Assembly: GCA_008501785.1 (NCBI GenBank)
Contig: QQUD01000390.1
Location: 1 to 8,542, forward strand
Direction of reading: 5' to 3'
DNA length: 8,542 nucleotides
From: Chloroflexota bacterium
Lineage (GTDB): Bacteria > Chloroflexota > Anaerolineae > Promineifilales > Promineifilaceae
Of this stretch, positions 1-5,762 are shown one piece after another; the stretch's first letter is position 1; every line of letters begins with the position of its first letter. A model generated the notes under the pieces. The model was not told the DNA's origin. It saw nothing but the letters and a program-made list of their open reading frames with translations, and made no database searches. A program made the translations under genes and the position numbers.

Positions 1-1179
1 ATGATCAGTTTGTACATCTACCAATGCCTGCCAATCATCTGGGTTGTTCTCAATTTGAGTAAAATCAAATGATTCTAATTGTTTGGCTTGCAACACCCAA
101 TCATTATTCAACCTGATTTCACCAGGGATCGTTAAAACTTGCGGTTCATCTTGCAGCAAGAGGGGCAGATCGTGCGGCACTTGCGCCAAATCATCTGCAA
201 TTGTGATAACTTCGTACCCGTTTAAGAGAGATGTTTCACCGGGCAAGGTCGCCTGGGACCCTACCTGGCCTTTTTCAATCATGGTGCGTGCCTGTTCAAT
301 TGTGCGAAAGCCGATATTGCTTTGAAACGGCCGTATCTGCTTCACACCATACCGTAATGTGCTTCTTTGCAAGCTCAACGGCAGTTTTTGCCATTTGGCT
401 TTGTCGAATTGCAACCAAGACCCGTCATGTTTAATCAACAAATCCGACCATGCTTCCAACAGCAATTGATCGAGCAATTCGTAATCAGCCGCTACAATTT
501 CCGCCAAATTTTGCAATCTGTTTTTGATGCGTGGATTATACGCAGATAACAATGGTAGCAATTGATGCCGAATGCGGTTCCTAAAGAAATCTACATTTTC
601 GTTGGATTCATCTTGCACTGGCTGCAAATTATGTTGCTTGCAGTACTGTTCAATTTCATTTCGAGTTGTGTGTAAAAACGGCCGTATCAACAACAAGTCA
701 TTCGCTTCTGGCAGCGGCCGCACCATCTGCATGCCCCGCAGTCCAGACAATCCACTCCCCCGCAGCAAATGCATCAGAACAGTTTCTGTCTGATCGTCGG
801 CATGATGGCCAACCACAACAGCACCAGCGCCACATTCTCGAGCCTTTTCTGCTAAAAAACGATAGCGCAGGATGCGTCCAGCTTCCTCAAGTGAAAGGTG
901 GTGTTGAGCAGCCCAGTCGGCAACGTCAATGGTTTCAATGTAGTGGGGGAGGTTGAGGGAAACGGCCGTTTTCCGCACAAATTCAGCATCCTCTACTGCA
1001 CGACCACGCAAACCATGATTCAAATGCGCAACAACAACATGCTCGCCCTCCATTACGGCTGCCAGCCCATGCAACAACGCCAACGAATCAGGTCCCCCAG
1101 AAACCCCTACCACCAACATCAAATCGCCCAGTGCCAATGATTCCATAAATTTTGAAAGGCGTTTCTGCAATTCAGGCAT
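1..1179 (-). CDS. tilS: tRNA(Ile)-lysidine synthetase TilS, C-terminus cut by window edge
   Basis: TilS ATP-dependently attaches lysine to C34 of the CAU-anticodon tRNA-Ile precursor, switching it from Met to Ile decoding; it acts in the cytoplasm. Reading leftward from the ATG at 1179-1177, 393 codons stay open to base 1, so the protein is partial (full-length TilS is usually about 430-470 residues). Seen in the translation: PP-loop SGGPDS at residues 27-32; NHGLRG at 54-59; RYRFLAEKA at 105-113; GHHADDQTET at 124-133; and RNRIRHQLLP at 200-209. These are the TilS hallmarks in the usual order, followed by the start of the C-terminal tRNA-binding region. No strong Shine-Dalgarno precedes the ATG; a second ATG lies at codon 12 with no better site. 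The gene is separated from the upstream tRNA-Leu by a terminator, so it is probably transcribed on its own. Four CGGCCG palindromes lie inside it. Confidence 0.95.
   Translation of the reverse strand, partial: MPELQKRLSKFMESLALGDLMLVVGVSGGPDSLALLHGLAAVMEGEHVVVAHLNHGLRGRAVEDAEFVRKTAVSLNLPHYIETIDVADWAAQHHLSLEEAGRILRYRFLAEKARECGAGAVVVGHHADDQTETVLMHLLRGSGLSGLRGMQMVRPLPEANDLLLIRPFLHTTRNEIEQYCKQHNLQPVQDESNENVDFFRNRIRHQLLPLLSAYNPRIKNRLQNLAEIVAADYELLDQLLLEAWSDLLIKHDGSWLQFDKAKWQKLPLSLQRSTLRYGVKQIRPFQSNIGFRTIEQARTMIEKGQVGSQATLPGETSLLNGYEVITIADDLAQVPHDLPLLLQDEPQVLTIPGEIRLNNDWVLQAKQLESFDFTQIENNPDDWQALVDVQTDH
327..969. repeat. Cluster of four CGGCCG-core palindromes inside tilS
   Basis: ACGGCCGT occurs at 327-334, 678-685 and 962-969, and GCGGCCGC at 714-721. 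On the tilS coding strand the first two share the 13-mer GATACGGCCGTTT. The palindrome is read as R-P (327, 678 and 714) or as T-A-V (962), so the DNA word rather than one peptide is what repeats. Confidence 0.8.
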
Positions 1180-1227
1180 ATTTCAATCCATACATTCAGT
1201 TCGATGTCAATACACTTACCAGGAAAC

Positions 1228-1255
1228 AAAAAGGGTCCGATATCGGACCCTTTTT
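1228..1255 (-). terminator. Intrinsic terminator of tRNA-Leu, perfect palindrome
   Basis: A perfect 28-nt inverted repeat. The GC-rich arms GGGTCC (1233-1238) and GGACCC (1245-1250) flank GATATC and are bordered by A5 on the left and T5 on the right. Read leftward it gives a stable hairpin followed by a U run, beginning three bases after the tRNA discriminator base. Because it is symmetric it could also work rightward, but no plus-strand gene ends nearby. It isolates tRNA-Leu transcription from tilS. Confidence 0.9.
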
Positions 1256-1258
1256 CAG

Positions 1259-1341
<83 letters not shown>

Positions 1342-1380
1342 AAACAACTATTACCATATGTAAAATAATGAACTGCGCAT

Positions 1381-1406
1381 ATTCTACCCGTGATCTATCA
1401 TGTCAA
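1381..1406 (-). promoter_or_regulatory. Probable promoter of tRNA-Leu
   Basis: On the minus strand a perfect TTGACA (1406-1401) is followed by TAGAAT (1386-1381), a 5/6 match to the -10 box. The spacer is only 14 nt, shorter than ideal; an overlapping AATATG at 17 nt is a poorer -10. Transcription would begin near 1375, about 34 nt before the tRNA. Confidence 0.45.
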
Positions 1407-1428
1407 CAAGGGTAATTTTACTGATCAA

Positions 1429-1444
1429 TGTCACATTTCTGACA
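1429..1444. promoter_or_regulatory. Dyad TGTCA-N6-TGACA, possible operator
   Basis: A perfect 5-bp inverted repeat with a 6-bp spacer, the geometry of CRP/FNR-family sites (it also fits TGT-N10-ACA). Its centre at 1436.5 is about 61 bp upstream of the predicted leftward start (about 1375) and about 113 bp upstream of the rightward start (about 1550). No matching regulator gene is in the window, so function is only a suggestion. Confidence 0.3.
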
Positions 1445-1514
1445 AACAAGTTTTTAGTGAAAAAATAAAAACAAATATGAAACGTTTATCATAATCAATA
1501 TGACATAAGTAGGT

Positions 1515-1543
1515 TTGACTTGATTTTTTTCACAATGTATAAT
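1515..1543 (+). promoter_or_regulatory. Strong sigma70-type promoter for the PATAN-GTPase genes
   Basis: TTGACT (1515-1520, 5/6) and TATAAT (1538-1543, 6/6) are separated by exactly 17 bp. Transcription is expected to start near 1550, leaving about 187 nt of untranslated leader before the ATG at 1737. This is the best core promoter in the window. Confidence 0.85.
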
Positions 1544-1736
1544 GCCCTCCGAGTTATTTATATAAAAAGTCAACTGGCTGTCCTAAAAAATCAATCATTT
1601 TAGTAAGGATCAGAATCAAAAACTTTTCAAAAAATATCCAACAGCCACATAAAAAACAAAATCAGTCGCCCATATACAGAAAGCGTATTGGCAAATCAGT
1701 TCAATTGTACAACTCTGTTGGGTAGGAACAGCAACT

Positions 1737-2570
1737 ATGGCCCTGAAAGGCAATCTGCGCGATTTTTCCACAACACAATTGCTGAATCTCATTAACCTCG
1801 CACGGAAAACTGGAACCTTAACAATCCAGGGGAACAATGGTGCAGCCCACATTTCTTTCCGTGAAGGTAAACTTATTTATGCCCACATGGGTGAAACAAC
1901 CAGCCATTTAGCAAACGTACTACAAAGTACAGGAAAACTATCCGAAGAGCAAGCACGCGTAATCCAAACACACGCTGCCGGAAAAAGTGACAAACAGCTT
2001 GGGCATTTGCTAATTACCGCTGGTTATGTTACCCAAAACGACATTATCCAAAGTGTGCGACAGTATATACTCGATACCGTCTACAAATTATTCACATGGG
2101 TTGAAGGGCTATTCCAATTCGACGCCAACAAGCTACCTTCACGCGAACACATTACCATTCCTATTGACCTTGAAAGTGTCATTATGGAAGGAACAAGACG
2201 CTTAAAAGAGTGGGAAATATTGCAGGAAGAACTCCCAAATCTTGATATTTCTTTGCGTTTCACCGATCAACCCGATGCGCGGCTACGAAATATCAATCTA
2301 ACAGTAGAAGAGTGGCGTGTTGTGTCATTTGTAAACCCTCGGAACACCATACGCCAAATAGCAAAAGCAAACAATTTGAGCGACTTCGAAATCCGCCGTA
2401 TTGTTTACGGCATGTTACAAGCAGGACTTGTCGAATTCGTTACAACCAAAAAACCAATCCAACAAACATCAAAATCAACCACATCAACAAGAAAACGGAC
2501 CCCCGAACAGTCACCAGCAGCCAAACGCTCAGTGGTTGTCCGTTTAATAGATCGCATCCGTGGTTTATAA
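1737..2570 (+). CDS. PATAN (DUF4388) domain protein with winged-helix-like C-terminal part
   Basis: A 277-residue cytoplasmic protein with no signal peptide or membrane segment. Residues 1-165 match the DUF4388/PATAN pattern known from cyanobacterial PatA and from many Chloroflexota and Myxococcota signalling proteins: LRDFSTTQLLNLI at 7-19, the strand pair GTLTIQG (26-32) and AAHISFREGKLIYAH (36-50), then helices including QLGHLLITAGYVT (87-99). Residues 189-235 (LTVEEWRVVSFV, NTIRQIAKANNLS, then IRRIVYGMLQAGLVEF) look like a winged helix. Residues 237-265 are low-complexity, rich in T/S/K/R/Q, and the end VVVRLIDRIRGL could form an amphipathic helix. The start ATG has AGGA nine bases upstream. 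The next gene is a small GTPase 88 bases on; PATAN proteins often sit beside such GTPases, so a role in localisation or GTPase-linked signalling is inferred. The biochemical function is unknown. Confidence 0.85.
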   Translation: MALKGNLRDFSTTQLLNLINLARKTGTLTIQGNNGAAHISFREGKLIYAHMGETTSHLANVLQSTGKLSEEQARVIQTHAAGKSDKQLGHLLITAGYVTQNDIIQSVRQYILDTVYKLFTWVEGLFQFDANKLPSREHITIPIDLESVIMEGTRRLKEWEILQEELPNLDISLRFTDQPDARLRNINLTVEEWRVVSFVNPRNTIRQIAKANNLSDFEIRRIVYGMLQAGLVEFVTTKKPIQQTSKSTTSTRKRTPEQSPAAKRSVVVRLIDRIRGL

Positions 2571-2598
2571 ATTTCGGGGAGCACTTAAAATCAATCGG

Positions 2599-2626
2599 TT
2601 GATAATTCAATCGTAAACACTATAGC
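2599..2626 (+). promoter_or_regulatory. Weak possible internal promoter before the GTPase gene
   Basis: TTGATA (2599-2604) and TATAGC (2621-2626) are 16 bp apart, matching the consensus 5/6 and 4/6. If used, the transcript would begin near 2633, inside the alternative hairpins at the GTPase ribosome binding site. Read-through from the promoter at 1515-1543 is the simpler source of expression. Confidence 0.25.
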
Positions 2627-2650
2627 CAAAGGTTTTCACCTTTGTGAAGG
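2627..2650 (+). promoter_or_regulatory. Two mutually exclusive hairpins over the GTPase Shine-Dalgarno
   Basis: Hairpin A pairs CAAAGG (2627-2632) with CCTTTG (2639-2644). Hairpin B pairs TTCAC (2635-2639) with GTGAA (2644-2648), extendable by two G-U pairs into the Shine-Dalgarno GAAGG (2646-2650). They share bases 2639 and 2644 and cannot coexist: B covers the ribosome binding site and A leaves it free. Both stems are short (5-6 bp), so a regulatory role is only possible. Confidence 0.35.
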
Positions 2651-2658
2651 TCATTATT

Positions 2659-3204
2659 ATGCAAGCTGTCAAGATGGTCATAACCGGCCCATTTTCATCA
2701 GGTAAAACAGAATTTATCGGTTCAATCAGTGAAATTGATGTTGTATCTACCGAAAGAAAGATCACAAGCGCAGCTGAACTGGTAAAAGATTCCACTACTG
2801 TTGCAATGGATTTTGGCCGAATTACGGTTGGAGATGATTTAGTTCTATATTTGTTTGGCACACCGGGTCAAAGACGTTTTGATTTTATGTGGGATATCTT
2901 ATCCCAGGGTATGTTAGGTTTTGTCGTGATGGTTGATAGCACAAAACCAGAAACCTTTCGAGAAGCAAAACGCATTTTAGAAACGTTCGAAAGTTATGCA
3001 TCAACACCATACGTCGTCGCTGCCAACAAACAAGATATGGAAGATGCATGGGAACCAGATGATCTTCGAATTATATTAAAACTCAGAGAGCAGGTGAAAA
3101 TATTACCCTGTATTGCAACAGATAAAGAAAGCGTAAAAAACATATTGCTTGAATTGCTTTACTCTATTCTTGAACAGATAGATCAAGAGGAAGCTAACAG
3201 CTAA
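2659..3204 (+). CDS. Small Ras-like GTPase (MglA/CvnD-type)
   Basis: A 181-residue G-domain protein without other domains, expected in the cytoplasm. From the ATG at 2659: P-loop GPFSSGKT at 10-17; switch I with threonines 46-47 in STTVAMDFG; G3 FGTPGQ at 66-71, where the usual DxxG aspartate is replaced by phenylalanine but the following Gln71 (the catalytic glutamine position) is kept; NKQD at 123-126 for guanine recognition; CIATD at 151-155 as G5. The FGTPGQ form is typical of prokaryotic MglA/CvnD-like GTPases. An in-frame GTG at 2644 would add five residues, but it overlaps the Shine-Dalgarno GAAGG (2646-2650), which is spaced eight bases from the ATG, so I prefer the ATG. It follows the PATAN gene, which suggests a shared signalling or polarity pathway. 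No roadblock-type or other recognisable GAP is nearby. Confidence 0.9.
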   Translation: MQAVKMVITGPFSSGKTEFIGSISEIDVVSTERKITSAAELVKDSTTVAMDFGRITVGDDLVLYLFGTPGQRRFDFMWDILSQGMLGFVVMVDSTKPETFREAKRILETFESYASTPYVVAANKQDMEDAWEPDDLRIILKLREQVKILPCIATDKESVKNILLELLYSILEQIDQEEANS

Positions 3205-3210
3205 TTTTGT

Positions 3211-3249
3211 TTAACGTCTCATTTACACCTCATTTACCCGCTTTTCACA
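3211..3249 (+). promoter_or_regulatory. Four TTNAC repeats with exact 11-bp period (PHO-box-like operator)
   Basis: TTAACG (3211), TTTACA (3222), TTTACC (3233) and TTCACA (3244) start exactly 11 bp apart; the two central units extend to the identical 9-mer CTCATTTAC (3218-3226 and 3229-3237). Tandem TT(A/T/C)ACA hexamers spaced about 5 bp apart are the documented PhoP binding pattern in Bacillus, and 11-bp direct-repeat units are typical of PhoB/PhoP-type winged-helix response regulators. Relative to a start near 3264 they cover about -53 to -15. Identity of the binding regulator is inferred. Confidence 0.55.
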
Positions 3250-3251
3250 GT

Positions 3252-3257
3252 TATAAT
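3252..3257 (+). promoter_or_regulatory. -10 box of the hydrolase-LbH-reductase promoter
   Basis: A perfect TATAAT with no good -35 hexamer at 16-18 bp upstream (17 bp gives CTCATT). Absence of a -35 with direct repeats in its place is what an activator-dependent promoter looks like. The start is expected near 3264. Confidence 0.6.
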
Positions 3258-3263
3258 TCAGGT

Positions 3264-3425
3264 CAAATGTTACTATTTGAAACAACAAAATCGCCTATAG
3301 ACAATAAATCTATACTCATAGGTGTTGGTAAGTAGTTTCAAATACCATCAAATGAACAAGGTCTAGGCGATCATTACCTCGTCTGAAGTACGAGAAAACG
3401 CAATCAATAAAGCGATGAGGTCGAT
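3264..3425 (+). promoter_or_regulatory. Structured 5' leader with pseudoknot and RBS-sequestering potential
   Basis: P1: TATTTGAAAC (3274-3283) with GTTTCAAATA (3335-3344), a perfect 10-bp stem. Inside it, CGCCTAT (3292-3298) can pair with ATAGGTG (3318-3324, one G-U), or TATAGA (3296-3301) with TCTATA (3309-3314). Alternatively ATCGCCTA (3290-3297) pairs perfectly with TAGGCGAT (3364-3371) outside P1, forming a pseudoknot. Downstream, ACCTCGTC (3376-3383) can pair over 8 bp (one G-U) with GATGAGGT (3414-3421), covering the Shine-Dalgarno GAGG; the competing hairpin CTCGT/ACGAG (3378-3382/3390-3394) would free it. I do not recognise a known riboswitch family. Confidence 0.45.
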
Positions 3426-4283
3426 GTGAGTTCAATCGTCACAGATCAAGGCATTTTACACTACGAATCAATCGGGCGTGGGCGTCCAATCATATTATTA
3501 CATGGATGGATAAACTCCTGGAATGTTTGGCGCGATCAAATGATCGAGCTTTCTCAAACAAACCAGTACCGCGTTTACGCACTAGATTTTTGGGGGTTTG
3601 GTGATTCTGCTAAAAGAGCAGCCATACCCACTTCAACATTTCAAATTGACAGCTATGTAGAAATGGTGAATCAATTTATGGATTCTCTGGGGATCATGCG
3701 TGCCCCCATAATTGGGCACTCAATGGGAGGGACTGTTGCTTTACAAATGTCTTTATGCCATCCTCAACGTGTCACAAAAGTTGCAATCGTTGGCTCCCCA
3801 ATTGTTGGAACATCCTTAAACCCTTTCCTTAAAATGGCTGGCAATGGGTCAATTGCCAAGCTTGTGTGGCATTATCCAATCATTCTTGATTCGATCATGC
3901 GTATTTTATTGGCTAGGGATACAAAAAAAGTGCGTCGCATGATTTTCCGCGATGTCAAACAAGCCACAATGGAATCCTTTTTCAGAAGTATTGGAGATTT
4001 ACGGGAAACAGATTTAAGAACACAGCTACCACAATTAAAATTGCCAACCCTTGGGATATTTGGCATCAAAGATAATATTGTTTCTCCATCAAATGCCACC
4101 TTTTTGCAAAATGGTGTCTCTGAGGTGAAAGTGGAAATGATGCAAAATTCTCGGCACTTTCCAATGACTGATGAACCAGAAAAGTTTTTAACTATCATTA
4201 GTCAGTTTTTAAGTGAACCCCGATTGAACAAAATAACAAAAAAGCCGTCGCTTAATCAATCTTCAATTGGAAAAACAAATTGA
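3426..4283 (+). CDS. Alpha/beta hydrolase
   Basis: A 285-residue serine hydrolase of the alpha/beta fold without signal peptide, so probably cytoplasmic. Seen: oxyanion-hole HGW at 26-28; the LDFWGFGDS strand-loop at 53-61; nucleophile elbow GHSMGG at 97-102 with Ser99; acid Asp216 in FGIKDNIVS; base His244 in SRHFPMTDEP. A cap region lies between about 125 and 205. The substrate cannot be told: esterase, lipase, thioesterase and C-C hydrolase families all share this pattern. The start is GTG at 3426, with GAGG (3417-3420) five bases upstream; an overlapping ATG at 3424 is followed at once by TGA, and an in-frame TAA lies at 3408. It is the first gene after the PHO-box-like promoter and leader, followed by two plus-strand genes. 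Beside an acyl-reductase-like gene, an acyl-ester or acyl-thioester substrate is a reasonable guess. Confidence 0.9.
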   Translation: MSSIVTDQGILHYESIGRGRPIILLHGWINSWNVWRDQMIELSQTNQYRVYALDFWGFGDSAKRAAIPTSTFQIDSYVEMVNQFMDSLGIMRAPIIGHSMGGTVALQMSLCHPQRVTKVAIVGSPIVGTSLNPFLKMAGNGSIAKLVWHYPIILDSIMRILLARDTKKVRRMIFRDVKQATMESFFRSIGDLRETDLRTQLPQLKLPTLGIFGIKDNIVSPSNATFLQNGVSEVKVEMMQNSRHFPMTDEPEKFLTIISQFLSEPRLNKITKKPSLNQSSIGKTN

Positions 4284-4399
4284 ATTATCGTGTACACTTG
4301 GAAAACATCTATTTATTTAATCCGATTCCTACTTGGCTGATTATTTTCAGTATTGGGGCAAGGAGTCATACAGAATCAAGGTACTCTCGATTATAAATC

Positions 4400-5680
4400 A
4401 TGCGTCGAATAATCTTGACAGAAACCACATTTATTTCTCCATTTAACGAACCTGCCAGGGATCTAAGGATTCAAAACAAACCTCTCTGGTTCTGGCAACG
4501 TGAATTGCTGGAAAAACACGAAATCAAAGAAGAAAGAGAATATCCAACAGTTGAATTTGCACAACGATTCGAGACTGAAGAAACAGAAGCGATTGTGCAT
4601 CGTGACAACATTTTCTTCAATAGTTCTTTGATCGATGAGTTTGTAAATAGAAGTAAGGCTGTTGGCAAACCAGTGCGATTAGCGTTTTACGCAAATGATG
4701 CTGCAATTGTTAGGCATGTAAGGCCGTTAACGCACAGTTTTATCCAAAAAGACGATTTACTACTTGCTGATTTATGGTATTTGCCTAAAGGTATTTCTCA
4801 GATCGAAGATGCTGAACCGTTAATTGTGGATACCGAGGCTCGCGAACGAGGCTATTATCATATTCCTCCCTATATGGCAACGGAATTCGGGGACCTTGTT
4901 TACCAATTACCCAAAAAAGTATTTGTTCTCATTGAAAGCTGGGTTCACATTTTTATTGCCGATATTCTGTTTGGCGTTTTTGCGCAGGGCGCGGATGTTG
5001 AGGATCGGGTATCTACTGATTGGAAATATAAATTAAAGATCTTATCTCGCTCAATTTTGGAGCAAAAAAGCGTTTTGTCGAACTCTGAAGTTGTTAAAGT
5101 TGGAAATAATGTGAATATTGATCCAACGGCCGTTATTAATGGATACACCATCATTGGAGACAACGTAACAATTGGGGCCGGAGCGGTCATTGACAATTGC
5201 ATCATCGGCAGCAATGTCACTATTTCACAAGGCTGCCAACTTCTTCTTAGTGTCGTTGGTGACGGTTGTTTCTTGCCTTTTCGGGCTGCTCTGTTTATGA
5301 CAACCCTGATGGAAAACACATCAGTCGCTCAAAATAGCTGTTTTCAACTATGTGTTGTTGGGCGTGATTCATTTATTGGTGCGGGTAATACTTTTACAGA
5401 CTTCAATATTCTTGGTGGACCACTTCGAACATTTACAAACCAAGGTAAACTTGAAGATACGAATTTACTCATCCTTGGCGGCTGTGTCGGTCATCATTGC
5501 CGGTTAAGTACAGGATCAATTATTTATGCCGCACGAACCATTGAGTCTGATGTTGTATTGATTGCGTCAGAAGATAGACTCTTTATATCGAAAAACGTTG
5601 CTTACGAGGATAGCGATCATCATTTACATGCTGAAAAGTATCCATATCCTCGTCTATATCCACGTAAAGATGGTACGTAA
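4400..5680 (+). CDS. Left-handed beta-helix (hexapeptide repeat) protein with unrecognised N-terminal half
   Basis: A 426-residue protein. Residues 233-400 carry hexapeptide-repeat rungs, for example VGNNVNIDPTAVI (234-246), IIGDNVTIGAGAVI (251-264) and IIGSNVTISQGCQL (268-281), with further irregular rungs at 285-335 and 360-395. Such helices occur in acyltransferases and in sugar-nucleotide enzymes of the GlmU type. Residues 1-230 belong to no family I recognise; they show no complete nucleotidyltransferase signature, and 172-195 (KVFVLIESWVHIFIADILFG) is hydrophobic enough to be a membrane-associating helix. The start is fixed by an in-frame TAA at 4394, just before the ATG. There is no Shine-Dalgarno at a normal distance; AAGGAG at 4360-4365 is 34 bases away. 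It lies between the hydrolase (116-base gap) and the reductase (82-base gap) on the same strand, so a common pathway is inferred. Acyl or acetyl transfer is the likeliest class but is not shown. Confidence 0.8.
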   Translation: MRRIILTETTFISPFNEPARDLRIQNKPLWFWQRELLEKHEIKEEREYPTVEFAQRFETEETEAIVHRDNIFFNSSLIDEFVNRSKAVGKPVRLAFYANDAAIVRHVRPLTHSFIQKDDLLLADLWYLPKGISQIEDAEPLIVDTEARERGYYHIPPYMATEFGDLVYQLPKKVFVLIESWVHIFIADILFGVFAQGADVEDRVSTDWKYKLKILSRSILEQKSVLSNSEVVKVGNNVNIDPTAVINGYTIIGDNVTIGAGAVIDNCIIGSNVTISQGCQLLLSVVGDGCFLPFRAALFMTTLMENTSVAQNSCFQLCVVGRDSFIGAGNTFTDFNILGGPLRTFTNQGKLEDTNLLILGGCVGHHCRLSTGSIIYAARTIESDVVLIASEDRLFISKNVAYEDSDHHLHAEKYPYPRLYPRKDGT

Positions 5681-5762
5681 GCTATATGGTTTACTTTGTG
5701 CTACAGTCGTATCATCTCAAGATAATTTATTAAAGATTTTGTATGAAGAAAAACGTCAAATA

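Larger units (their letters stand above)
1342..1736. other. 395-base gene-free divergent control region
   Basis: This very AT-rich stretch separates the minus-strand tRNA-Leu from the plus-strand PATAN gene. It contains the leftward promoter (1381-1406), a dyad at 1429-1444, the strong rightward promoter (1515-1543) and a leader of about 187 nt. I find no supportable small gene in it. The leader holds a long-range 7-bp pairing TGGCTGT (1575-1581) with ACAGCCA (1641-1647) and inside it a weak CTAAAA/TTTTAG hairpin (1583-1588/1598-1603). AGGA at 1724-1727 is the ribosome binding site of the next gene. Confidence 0.7.

Noticed and set aside
83..1140. Plus-strand open frames across the left kilobase
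   Set aside because: They are antisense to tilS, mutually overlapping, and have no recognisable domains.
1182..1210. TTGACA at 1210-1205 (minus) as the tilS promoter
   Set aside because: The -35 hexamer is perfect but no acceptable -10 lies 16-18 bp away, and the implied start would fall past the ATG.
2590..2603. ATCAA-N4-TTGAT dyad as an FNR box
   Set aside because: The FNR consensus is TTGAT-N4-ATCAA; here the half-sites are in the opposite order, and it is more simply a small hairpin.
2644..2658. GTG start for the GTPase five codons earlier
   Set aside because: It overlaps the Shine-Dalgarno GAAGG that is correctly spaced for the ATG at 2659.
4264..4297. CAATT/AATTG inverted repeat and GTGTACAC palindrome after the hydrolase as a terminator
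   Set aside because: Stems are short and AT-rich and no T run follows, so read-through into the beta-helix gene is more likely.
5562..5762. N-terminal extension of the AAR-like frame by about 67 codons
   Set aside because: It overlaps the end of the beta-helix gene, has no family resemblance and lies upstream of the conserved N-terminus that begins at 5763.
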